A stretch of 64,000 bases of DNA, taken from contig NZ_SOZH01000003.1 of the NCBI RefSeq assembly GCF_004519295.1, forward strand, positions 372,001-436,000. Reading direction: 5' to 3'. Positions 8,482 through 15,424 of this stretch are shown piece by piece. Numbering within the stretch: position 1 is the stretch's first letter; each line of letters begins with the position of its first letter. The stretch is from Cellulosimicrobium funkei (GTDB taxonomy: Bacteria; Actinomycetota; Actinomycetes; Actinomycetales; Cellulomonadaceae). The notes under the pieces are model-generated. The model worked only from the letters and a program-made list of their open reading frames with translations, did no database searches and had not been told where the DNA came from. Both the position numbers and the translations under genes were made by a program.

Positions 8482-9120
8482 ATGACCGCCAGCACCCCCG
8501 CCCCGGACCGCCGCCTCGTCGTGGTGTCCGCCGGGCTGTCCAAGCCGTCCTCCACGCGCCTGCTCGCCGACCGGCTCGGCGAGGCCACGGTGCGCGAGCT
8601 GCAGGGCCTCGGCGTGAGCGCCGAGATCGAGACCGTCGAGCTGCGCGACCACGCGCACGCCGTCGTCGACGCCATGCTCACCGGCTTCCCGACCGGCGAC
8701 CTCGCGGGCGTGCTCGAGCGCCTCACCGCCGCCGACGGGATCGTCGTGACCACCCCGCTGTTCACCACCACCTACTCCGGGCTGCTCAAGTCGTTCGTCG
8801 ACGTCCTCGACAAGGACTCGCTCACCGGCACGCCCGTCCTGCTCGGCGCGACCGGCGGCACCGCCCGCCACTCGCTCGCGCTCGAGTACTCGCTGCGCCC
8901 CCTGTTCACCTACCTGCGGGCCGACGTCGCTACGACGTCCGTGTTCGCCGCGACCGACGACTGGGCGGCCGCCGAGGGCGACTCCGGGGGTGGCCTGCCC
9001 GCTCGCATCGCCCGCGCGGGCAGCGAGCTCGCGGAGAAGGTCGCGCTGCGCAAGAACACCGGCCCCGCGGACCCGTTCGCCGGGACGCCCGACTTCACGG
9101 CCCTGCTCGGCGGCCTGTGA
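8482..9120 (+). CDS. NAD(P)H-dependent FMN reductase, CE1759 family
   Basis: This 212-residue flavodoxin-like protein begins RRLVVVSAGLSKPSSTRLLADRL, has the flavin-binding segment GIVVTTPLFTTTYSGLLKSFVD and then PVLLGATGGTARHSLALE. It probably reduces FMN for the monooxygenase just upstream, which cannot reduce flavin itself. The ATG is preceded by CAGGAG. The 150-base spacer holds a TACGGT box near 8377, so it may also have its own promoter. A hairpin terminator follows the stop. Confidence 0.85.
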   Translation: MTASTPAPDRRLVVVSAGLSKPSSTRLLADRLGEATVRELQGLGVSAEIETVELRDHAHAVVDAMLTGFPTGDLAGVLERLTAADGIVVTTPLFTTTYSGLLKSFVDVLDKDSLTGTPVLLGATGGTARHSLALEYSLRPLFTYLRADVATTSVFAATDDWAAAEGDSGGGLPARIARAGSELAEKVALRKNTGPADPFAGTPDFTALLGGL

Positions 9121-9130
9121 CCTCCTGACC

Positions 9131-9167
9131 GCGCGCCCCGGCCACCGGTGCTCCGGCCGGGGCGCGC
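9131..9167 (+). terminator. Terminator after the FMN reductase gene
   Basis: A 13-bp perfect stem (9131-9143 with 9155-9167, GCGCGCCCCGGCC and its complement) with an 11-base loop lies 10 bases after the reductase stop codon. Confidence 0.7.
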
Positions 9168-9273
9168 ACCCCCGCCCGACCTGCGACGACACCCCGCCCG
9201 CACCGCGACCGGCCTTGCCCCCGGCAGGCCCGTCGCGGCAGGATCGGGGGACCGACGACGACGGGGGAGCACC

Positions 9274-10017
9274 ATGCGCCGCAGCACCACCGAGGACCAG
9301 GCCGCGCGACCCGGCGACCCGGAACCGGCCACGCGCCCCGCCGCCCCGCAGACCCTCGCCGTCCCCGTCGTCGAAGCCCTCGCCGACCACGCGCCCCGCC
9401 CCGACCAGGACGTCGCGGCCCCACCCCGGCGCCGGCCCGTCGGCATCGTCCGGGCACCGCAGCCCACCCCCGACGCCGCCCGGTTCACCGCCGCACCCCG
9501 GTACCCCGCCATGTTCCACGTCGCCGGGGGCCGCCTCGTGTGGGACGGCACGCGCCTGCGCCTCGTGCGCGGCGACGACACCGTCGTGCAGCCCGCCGGG
9601 CGGCCTGTCGTCACCGTCACCGGCGACGGCCCCACCGTCGCCGTCACCTGGCGCGACGACCAGCACCCCACCGCCCGCGCCACGCGCGCCGTCCTGCTCG
9701 AGGGCTCCTCCGCACGGTTCGCGCGCTTCGCCCGCTCGCTCGCCGCCACCCGCCCCGGCGCCATCGAGCTCGACGACCGCACTGTGCCCTCCACCCGGCT
9801 CCCGCACCTGCGCCCCGACCATGCCGGGACCGACCGCCGACCGGGAGTGTTCACGCGTGCCCTGTGGCGCGTCGTCGGGCGCGCCACCACCGACCCGGCA
9901 CCCACCGGCAGGGGAGCGGACCTCGTCACCCGGCTCGAACGCCTCGCCGCGCTCCACCGCGCCGGAGACCTCACCGACACCGAGTACGCCCGCGCCAAGC
10001 AGGCCCTGCTCGGCTGA
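9274..10017 (+). CDS. Hypothetical protein with C-terminal SHOCT domain
   Basis: The first 70 residues of this 247-residue protein are Pro/Ala-rich and probably disordered. The middle part is a beta-rich region I do not recognise. The last 30 residues (LERLAALHRAGDLTDTEYARAK) form a SHOCT motif, a short helical tail found on many actinobacterial membrane or nucleic-acid proteins, thought to mediate oligomerisation. The ATG is preceded by GGGGGAG; an in-frame extension to 9148 lacks this. No membrane segment is present. Confidence 0.7.
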   Translation: MRRSTTEDQAARPGDPEPATRPAAPQTLAVPVVEALADHAPRPDQDVAAPPRRRPVGIVRAPQPTPDAARFTAAPRYPAMFHVAGGRLVWDGTRLRLVRGDDTVVQPAGRPVVTVTGDGPTVAVTWRDDQHPTARATRAVLLEGSSARFARFARSLAATRPGAIELDDRTVPSTRLPHLRPDHAGTDRRPGVFTRALWRVVGRATTDPAPTGRGADLVTRLERLAALHRAGDLTDTEYARAKQALLG

Positions 10018-10043
10018 CGGGCCCGACCCGACGGGGGACTACG

Positions 10044-10484
10044 TCAGTCCCCGGCCGTGCCCCACCCGGTCACGTCGACCTCGATCATCACGGACCGGCC
10101 GTCGCGGAAGTCCCCGTACCGCGCCCACGCCAGGGTCACCCGCAGCAGCACGATGCCGTCGTCCAGCAGCGACCCCGCGAACTGCGGGAACGCCGCCGCG
10201 TACGCCGCGGCGCAGCGCCGCCGGTCCGCACCGGCCGGGACGTCCGCGACGCCCTCGCACTGCACGGTCGTCCCGTCCGTCCCGCCGACCGTCACGGCGA
10301 CGCGCGGGTCCCGGGCCACGTTCGCCACCTTGCGCGACGACGCGCGCGCGTCGAACACCAGCTCACCCGCGTCCGTCGCCGCCACCGCGAGGAACGCCGC
10401 CTGCGGGCCACCGTCGTCGCCGAGGGACGCCACGACGCCCCACCCCTGAGAACGGACGAAGCCGACGAACTCCCCACGATCCAT
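10044..10484 (-). CDS. Pyridoxamine 5'-phosphate oxidase family protein
   Basis: This 146-residue split-barrel flavoprotein has the usual layout: an N-terminal helix (DRGEFVGFVRSQ), GVVASLGDDGGPQAAFLAVA, then FDARASSRKVANVARDPRVAVTVGG. Members bind FMN or F420 and perform small redox reactions; the substrate is unknown. The ATG at 10484 has a TACGGT box 6 bases upstream on the minus strand (10491-10496) and no Shine-Dalgarno, so it is probably leaderless. It is transcribed away from the lipoprotein gene. Confidence 0.8.
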   Translation of the reverse strand: MDRGEFVGFVRSQGWGVVASLGDDGGPQAAFLAVAATDAGELVFDARASSRKVANVARDPRVAVTVGGTDGTTVQCEGVADVPAGADRRRCAAAYAAAFPQFAGSLLDDGIVLLRVTLAWARYGDFRDGRSVMIEVDVTGWGTAGD

Positions 10485-10521
10485 GCTGCCACCGTAGCCT
10501 CCGCCGTGATATCCATCCACG

Positions 10522-10995
10522 ATGGACCTGTCCCGCCACCCGGCCCGACCCGCCCTCCTCGTCGGTGCCGCGCTCGTCGCCCTCACCGCCTGCTCCGGGC
10601 CCGTGACACCGCAGGACCTCGTCACCCGCCTCGCCGACGCACCCACCCCCGACGACGCCCTCGTCGACACGATGACGCCCGACGAGATGGACCCCACCTC
10701 CGCGCGACGCCTCGGCGAGCTCGACGGGGCCATCTTCTACGCCGGGTCGGGCACCCGCGACGGGCAGGACGTCGTCTGCCTCGTCACCGTCGTCGAAGGC
10801 GACACCCCGGACGACGACGCCGGAGCCTCCACCTGCGGCCTCGTCACCGACCTCGACGACGGCCACCTCCGCGTGGAGTACGGTGACGCCCAGACTCTCG
10901 TCACCGCCACCCTCGTCCCCGACGGGCTCCCCACCGACCCCGACCTCACCCGGCTCACCCCCAACCTCGCCGCCCAGGTGTCACGCACCACCTGA
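10522..10995 (+). CDS. Small putative lipoprotein
   Basis: This 157-residue protein has a short positively charged start, a hydrophobic stretch and the lipobox LTAC with the acylation cysteine at residue 24, so it should be a membrane-anchored lipoprotein, matured by Lgt, LspA and possibly the Lnt in this window. The mature part is acidic and contains two further cysteines that could form a disulfide. The family is not recognised. An inverted repeat, CCATC-CAC-GATGG, overlaps the start codon. Confidence 0.7.
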   Translation: MDLSRHPARPALLVGAALVALTACSGPVTPQDLVTRLADAPTPDDALVDTMTPDEMDPTSARRLGELDGAIFYAGSGTRDGQDVVCLVTVVEGDTPDDDAGASTCGLVTDLDDGHLRVEYGDAQTLVTATLVPDGLPTDPDLTRLTPNLAAQVSRTT

Positions 10996-11025
10996 CCCCA
11001 CGCACCGCAACCGGGCCACCCGTGC

Positions 11026-11784
11026 TCACCCCGCCAGCGACGCCTCGACCACAGCCAGGTCCCGCACCGCGAACCGATGGTGCTCCCACTCCTCCTCCAG
11101 GATCACGTGCACGCACGACAACGTCGTCTCCGGATACTCCGGCGACCACGGGTTGCGACGCACCACCCCCAACGACTCCGGCGTCACCCCCACCAGGAAG
11201 TCCCGCACCATCGCCACCCGGCCCGCCCGCGCCTCCAGCACCTCCGCGAACGACGGCGTCCCCACAGCGAACAGCGACAGGTCCAACCCGTCCTCCGCCG
11301 CCTGCGGACCCGGCTGCCCCAGAGGATGGAACGGCCGCTCCACCCCCAGCACCGCACGCCCCAGCCACACGTCCGTCGCCAGCACCAGGTGCCGCACCGT
11401 CTGCGCGAACGACCACTCACCGTCCACCGACACGTCCACGGCGATCGCGGGCAACGCCGCCACCCGCTCCAGCGTCGCCGCCCACGTGGACTCCAGCGCC
11501 GCCCACGCCACCCGCAGACCGTCCGGGTCCGCCGCCCGCCGCAGCTCCCTGCCAGGGAACCGCCGGTCCAGCTCCGCCTCCACGAACCCCCGCACGTCCA
11601 CACCGTTCACCAGCACCGGAGCATCGCCGTCCGACAACCACGGCGCGTCGACGTCCAGACCCTCCACCTGCGCACCCCGCACCACGACGCCCGACAGGTC
11701 CGGCTCCACGAACCGCGCACCCCGCAGGTCCACACCCTCGAACGTCGCACCCCGCAGATCGTCGGAGCGGGTGAACCGGACCAT
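11026..11784 (-). CDS. Pentapeptide-repeat/DinB-like protein
   Basis: The first 40 of its 252 residues carry short pentapeptide-type repeats (DLRGATFEGVDLRGARF). The rest resembles the four-helix DinB/YfiT fold, with candidate metal histidines in TVRHLVLATDVWLGR and HVILEEEWEHHRFAVRDL. DinB-fold proteins often act as thiol-dependent S-transferases, so that is a possible activity. The ATG at 11784 has GAGGAGG upstream; the frame is open to 11958 but without a ribosome site. The fusion of a pentapeptide stub to a DinB domain recurs in actinomycetes. Confidence 0.72.
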   Translation of the reverse strand: MVRFTRSDDLRGATFEGVDLRGARFVEPDLSGVVVRGAQVEGLDVDAPWLSDGDAPVLVNGVDVRGFVEAELDRRFPGRELRRAADPDGLRVAWAALESTWAATLERVAALPAIAVDVSVDGEWSFAQTVRHLVLATDVWLGRAVLGVERPFHPLGQPGPQAAEDGLDLSLFAVGTPSFAEVLEARAGRVAMVRDFLVGVTPESLGVVRRNPWSPEYPETTLSCVHVILEEEWEHHRFAVRDLAVVEASLAG

Positions 11785-11913
11785 GAGCGCCTCCTCGAGA
11801 ACGACCCGCCCGACAGGACACGCCAGACCCGGGGGAGAGGACCCATCGCGCCGACGACACGGCACGAGGGTCCCGGCCCGGGGGAGAGGCCTCAGCACCT
11901 CCCGGACGGACGA

Positions 11914-11929
11914 CGAACGGGGACGTTCG
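11914..11929. promoter_or_regulatory. 16-bp inverted repeat in the divergent gap
   Basis: CGAACG-GGGA-CGTTCG is an inverted repeat with perfect 6-bp arms between the DinB-like gene and the immunity-protein gene. It is not the canonical SOS spacing, which is CGAAC-N4-GTTCG. It is a candidate operator for one of the two flanking genes. The rest of this 260-base gap holds only two GGGGGAGAGG repeats and the Shine-Dalgarno sites. Confidence 0.35.
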
Positions 11930-12044
11930 CACCGTACGCCGCCCGACCCTCGCCCCACCAGAGCCCCCGGCCATCGGCCCCACGACCTGGCCCACGCGCC
12001 CCCAGGGCTGGTGCCCCGACACCGGACCGGGGGAGCATCGCACC

Positions 12045-12569
12045 ATGCCGATCCTGCCCACCGACCGAGACCCCCGCCTCGTCACCATCCGACGCGGAGG
12101 CACCCTCACCGACGAGCACCACCACCAGATCGCACGATGGGCCGTCGACTGCGCCGAGCACGTCCTGCCGATCTTCGAACGCGCACGACCAGACGACACC
12201 CGACCCCGGGACGCCCTCGACGTCGCCCGCGCCTGGGTACGCGGAGACGTCCCCATGAAGACCGCCCACACCACCGCCTTCGTCGCCAACGCCGCCGGCC
12301 GCGACCAGACCGCACCCGTCAAGTACGCGGCGCTCGCGGCCGGTCAGGCCGTCGCCGTGGCGCACGTCGCCGCCCACGGGCTGGGCGCTGCGGCGTACGC
12401 GATCCGCGCGGCTGCCGCGGACGCCGCAGCACGCGGGGAGGACGCCGAGGCGGCGCGCCTCGCGGAACGGGACCGGCAGCGCGGGCGTATCCCGGCCGAG
12501 CTGCGCGAGCTCGTGCTCGACGACCAGAGGCGTCGCAGCGCGATCTGCTGGCACGTGTTCGACGACTGA
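12045..12569 (+). CDS. Putative immunity protein (Imm-5-like)
   Basis: This 174-residue, Ala-rich, all-helical protein has the segment RPRDALDVARAWVRGDV followed by AGQAVAVAHVAAHGLGAAAYAIRAA, which resembles the actinobacterial proteins annotated as putative immunity proteins. Such proteins are predicted to neutralise polymorphic or contact-dependent toxins. No matching toxin gene is next to it, so it may be an orphan immunity gene. The start has GGGGGAG 9-10 bases upstream. Confidence 0.65.
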   Translation: MPILPTDRDPRLVTIRRGGTLTDEHHHQIARWAVDCAEHVLPIFERARPDDTRPRDALDVARAWVRGDVPMKTAHTTAFVANAAGRDQTAPVKYAALAAGQAVAVAHVAAHGLGAAAYAIRAAAADAAARGEDAEAARLAERDRQRGRIPAELRELVLDDQRRRSAICWHVFDD

Positions 12570-12630
12570 CCCCGAGCCCGGCTCGGACGGGTTCGACCGT
12601 GGTGTCACGAGCGCTGACGAACGTGGTCGC

Positions 12631-13053
12631 TCAGCGCAGGAGGTCCTCGTACGCGACGAGCGGGATCCGGCCGTCCGCCGCGGCGGCGACCTGCTCGTCA
12701 CCGGCCACGAGAACGTCGGCCTGGAGCGTCGCGACCGCGACGTACTCGGTGGCCGACGTGTCGTCGGCGTCGAGCTCGCGCGCGATGCGGAACGCCGTCG
12801 CGCGCGAGACCCGGTCACCGAGCAGACGGATCCGCAGCGACGCGACACCTTCAAGACGCTCGCGCGCCGTCTTGTCGTCGAGGGCGCCGCGGCGCACGTC
12901 CTGGTACAGCATCGACAGCGCGTGGCTGCGCAGGACGGACGGCCCGACGAGCGGGCGGCGCGCACCGAGGGTCACGTCGTCGTGCACGAGACGCAGCGCG
13001 GTGACCGCGTCGATCGCGCAGCGGGTGGACGGTTCCAGGCCGGCGGATCCCAT
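12631..13053 (-). CDS. PIN-domain protein (VapC-like)
   Basis: This 140-residue protein fits a PIN nuclease: an acidic residue early (CAIDAVTALRL, Asp15), then Glu103 in SATEYVAVA and Asp113/Asp119 in QADVLVAGDEQ, the spacing expected for the metal-binding acidic cluster. PIN toxins such as VapC cut RNA. No antitoxin frame was found on either side, so it may be an orphan toxin, a decayed module, or a housekeeping PIN protein. The ATG lacks a good Shine-Dalgarno and the start is the least certain part. Confidence 0.6.
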   Translation of the reverse strand: MGSAGLEPSTRCAIDAVTALRLVHDDVTLGARRPLVGPSVLRSHALSMLYQDVRRGALDDKTARERLEGVASLRIRLLGDRVSRATAFRIARELDADDTSATEYVAVATLQADVLVAGDEQVAAAADGRIPLVAYEDLLR

Positions 13054-13170
13054 AGGGCCAGTACACACCCGCGGACCCGCAGGGTGCCGTCGAAGGCCGC
13101 GGTGCTCGGCGGCTCTCGGCCGCACCTCTGCTCGACGAGGGCGCCGGGGGAGTAGTTGGTACCTCGCATC

Positions 13171-13326
13171 TCACGTGCCTGTCGCGTCCGTGGAACAGCG
13201 TTCGGCGATCTGCGCGTCCAGGTCAGCAGCATGCCAAGACCAGGGAAAGTCGTTCGTGAGGTCCTGGAACCGCCCGGTGGCGCGAACACCACGCGGATGT
13301 CCTGGCGCGCGTGAGGCAACGGGTCT
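13171..13326 (-). pseudogene. Possible broken C-terminal extension of the gene upstream
   Basis: Directly after the TGA at 13327-13329, the same frame runs on for 51 more codons to a TGA at 13171. The translation ends FQDLTNDFPWSWHAADLD and then AQIAERCSTDATGT. Its composition looks like real protein and unlike the Arg/Ala/Pro-rich shadow frames elsewhere. It could be a nonsense-truncated C-terminus or the remnant of another gene. No start codon with a ribosome site is seen. Confidence 0.3.
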
Positions 13327-13719
13327 TCATTCGTGCGTCGCAGCGGCGCGCAGGGCATCGTCGACGACCGTCCACCCGTCGGGGGGTGTGGTCCTGCGGT
13401 CGGCATCGTTGCGGTAGTACGCGTCTGAGTTCTCGAGCCATCGCGCGAGCGCCTCGAGGTACTCGTGGAGGGAACGGTTGCTCCAAGGGTCGTCGGCAGC
13501 TGCGGCGGTCGCCAAGGCTCGGGCCGTCGCGATGACCGTCCGCCTGCCGGAGCCGTTCGCCTCGGAGGGGCAGCCGGCCAGTCCACAGCTCTCGTCGACG
13601 TCGAAGTCCTGGTGCTCGAACTCGTAGGGGAAGCAGACGTAGTGCATCCGCTCGAAGGTCTCGTACTCGGCCGCGCCCACGCGCACGCTTCGATGGCACC
13701 GGCGGCACACGAGCTCCAT
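13327..13719 (-). CDS. Hypothetical four-cysteine protein
   Basis: This 130-residue protein begins ELVCRRCHRSV (C5, C8), has Cys29 in HYVCFPYEF, and then CGLAGC (C45, C50). The spacing suggests a zinc-binding domain in the first 50 residues. The rest is helical and Trp/Tyr-rich (LHEYLEALARWLENSDAYYRND). The family is not recognised. The GC content is visibly lower than the neighbourhood, which fits recent acquisition. The sequence beyond its stop codon continues as plausible protein in the same frame. Confidence 0.6.
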   Translation of the reverse strand: MELVCRRCHRSVRVGAAEYETFERMHYVCFPYEFEHQDFDVDESCGLAGCPSEANGSGRRTVIATARALATAAAADDPWSNRSLHEYLEALARWLENSDAYYRNDADRRTTPPDGWTVVDDALRAAATHE

Positions 13720-13813
13720 GCGGCGATGATGTCAGAGCGAGCCGTCGAACAGGCTCCGGACCCGTGCTGGCAGGAGCTTGGCGACCCATGGCAACACTCA
13801 TCATCAGCCGCCG

Positions 13814-13827
13814 ATAATGTACATTAT
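13814..13827. promoter_or_regulatory. AT-rich 14-bp perfect palindrome
   Basis: ATAATGTACATTAT is a perfect palindrome centred on TGTACA, in DNA that is otherwise extremely GC-rich. It lies in the 175-base gap between the divergent four-cysteine gene and the small membrane-protein gene. TGTACA cores are known in YefM/Phd-type antitoxin operators, so it may be a regulator site left from or belonging to a nearby module. Confidence 0.5.
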
Positions 13828-13894
13828 GTCATTAAGCCGGAGATGAAGCGCCCTCCGGCGCATCACCAGGCGCCCTGATGGGCTCCCCTTCGTC

Positions 13895-14374
13895 ATGAGC
13901 ACGACGACGTACGCACCGCAGCTTCTCGCCCTGGCCGCCCGCAACGCCGACCGCCGAGCGGCTCGCCGCGCCGTGCGATCCCTGCAGCGTGCGTCGCGGA
14001 CCGGCATCGGCGCGTCCGTCGCACCGGCGCCCTCGAACTCCGTCTCGGCATCGCCGGGCGCGTCGACCTCGGTGTTCACGGCCGCCGCACCGGATGCTCG
14101 TCGGTCTGGACGCGTCCTGACGACGTGCGCGACGCTCGTCTGGTTGCCGGTGCTCGTCCTGACCGTCCTGGCGTTCCTCGTCATCGGCGCCGTCGGCGGC
14201 CTCGCGGCGGCCGGCGTGTGGACCTGGCGCACGGTGTCCCCCGTGCAGGCCCGGCCCACGAACGGTGCCGACCAGCGTGGCGACCGGCCGTCGTCCGCGA
14301 GCTCGCCGCGACCCGTCGCAGCGCCGAGCAGCCGACGGGTGGTTCGGGACCGCACCATCGGCTACGATGCCTAG
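13895..14374 (+). CDS. Small hypothetical membrane protein
   Basis: The 159-residue protein has a basic N-terminal region (residues 15-36, rich in Arg and Ala), a Ser/Ala-rich linker, one long hydrophobic segment at about 74-108 (VLTTCATLVWLPVLVLTVLA onward), and a short polar tail. The family is not recognised. No clear Shine-Dalgarno precedes the ATG, which lowers certainty about the start. A T-tract terminator 64 bases downstream supports it being a real transcription unit. Confidence 0.5.
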   Translation: MSTTTYAPQLLALAARNADRRAARRAVRSLQRASRTGIGASVAPAPSNSVSASPGASTSVFTAAAPDARRSGRVLTTCATLVWLPVLVLTVLAFLVIGAVGGLAAAGVWTWRTVSPVQARPTNGADQRGDRPSSASSPRPVAAPSSRRVVRDRTIGYDA

Positions 14375-14394
14375 AATCGGACATAGACCCCAAA

Positions 14395-14420
14395 CCATTG
14401 TGTTTAGGTCAACACCATGG
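14395..14420. repeat. Imperfect inverted repeat
   Basis: CCATTGTGTT and AACACCATGG are complementary at 9 of 10 positions around a 6-base centre (TAGGTC). The patch is AT-richer than its surroundings and lies just after the membrane-protein gene, before its terminator. It could be an operator or a recombination site for the tyrosine recombinase about 1 kb away; nothing decides between these. Confidence 0.35.
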
Positions 14421-14437
14421 TGACGCGCGCGTGCGAG

Positions 14438-14470
14438 CGGTGACCGCACGACGGGTCGCCGGCGTTTTTT
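14438..14470 (+). terminator. Intrinsic terminator with T-tract
   Basis: CGGTGACC (14438-14445) pairs with GGTCGCCG (14454-14461) with one G-U pair, and is followed after two bases by six Ts (14465-14470). A true T-tract is unusual in this window, where most hairpins lack one. Confidence 0.65.
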
Positions 14471-14613
14471 CGGATCACCATCCTGCCGCCGGGTCCGCCG
14501 GAGCTATCGATCCCCCGCTCCAGGCGAGGCTGCCCCTGCGTCACGGTGCACGCCCGCCACGACGCTCCCCTCGCCACCACCGTCCTGTCCGCCATATGTG
14601 CCACCCTGTCCCG

Positions 14614-15321
14614 GTGCCCGACGCTCCCCGACCGCTCCTCCCTCCCCCGCTGCCCGACCTCGTCGGTGTGCGCGAGCGCACCGTGCACGTCGTCACCCAC
14701 CCGGAGGCGACGCACCACGTCGACGGACTCGTCGGCGGCCAGCACGACTCCGACCTCACGCCCGCCGGGCTGCGGCAGGCGCACCTCGTCGCGGCGGCGC
14801 TGCGCGCGCGTGTCCCGGCCGGTGCGAGCACGGACGTCGTCACGTCCGACCTCCTGCGCACGCGCCGCACCGCGACCGCGGTCGCCGACGCGCTCGGCAC
14901 GGCGGTGCGCCTCGACCCCCGGCTGCGCGAGGCGTCCTACGGCGAGGCCGGCGGGCGGCCCCAGGCGTGGCTCGACGCACGGTTCGTCCCGCCGCCCGCG
15001 ACGGGCGACCGCCTGCGGCACGACGTCGGTGTCGCCGGCGCCGAGACCCGCCTCGACGTCGCGCTGCGCGTGTACGCGGCGACGACGGACCTCCTGCGCC
15101 GGGACGTGGACCACCAGGTCGTCGTGACGCACGGGTTCGCCGCCACGTTCGTCGTCGCGGCCTGGATCGGCATGCCCGTCGACGCCGCGGGGCACGTCGC
15201 CTTCCCGGTGCCCTCGGGCAGCATCACGACGCTGCGTGAGGACGGCTACTTCCACAACCGCGCCGTCGTCGCCCTGGGCGACGTCGCGCACCTCGCCGCG
15301 GGCACCGAGGCGCGCGGCTGA
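14614..15321 (+). CDS. Histidine phosphatase superfamily protein
   Basis: The protein (235 residues from the GTG at 14614; an ATG at 14596 is also possible) has the phosphoglycerate-mutase fold: DSDLTPAGLRQAHLVAAAL, VVTSDLLRTRRTATAVADAL, RLREASYGEAGG and VVVTHGFAATFVV. In the catalytic N-terminal motif the usual R-H-G is replaced by T-H-P-E (VVTHPEATHH), so the first arginine is missing while the histidine is kept. It may still be a phosphatase with an altered pocket. Substrate unknown. Confidence 0.72.
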   Translation: MPDAPRPLLPPPLPDLVGVRERTVHVVTHPEATHHVDGLVGGQHDSDLTPAGLRQAHLVAAALRARVPAGASTDVVTSDLLRTRRTATAVADALGTAVRLDPRLREASYGEAGGRPQAWLDARFVPPPATGDRLRHDVGVAGAETRLDVALRVYAATTDLLRRDVDHQVVVTHGFAATFVVAAWIGMPVDAAGHVAFPVPSGSITTLREDGYFHNRAVVALGDVAHLAAGTEARG

Positions 15322-15424
15322 CGACCACAAGAGCGTCGGTGCAGGTCAGCGCGCCGCGGGCGGGCAGCGCTGTGGGTGGCGCGTCCTAGGCTGACGGCGA
15401 CCCGTCCCCCAGGAGGCCCGCACC

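Noticed and set aside
11026-11958. Longer start for the pentapeptide/DinB gene
   Set aside because: The upstream part is Arg/Pro-rich noise and the ATG at 11784 has GAGGAGG.
10883-13417. Open frame of 844 codons on the plus strand
   Set aside because: It crosses three better-supported genes on both strands and is Ser/Arg/Pro-rich noise.
13804-14358. Open frame on the minus strand across the small membrane-protein gene
   Set aside because: Composition is Arg-rich and it lacks a ribosome site. The plus-strand frame has a coherent membrane segment and a terminator after it.
14395-14420. Inverted repeat as the att site of the tyrosine recombinase
   Set aside because: No second copy was found in the window and no tRNA is nearby, so I report it only as a repeat.
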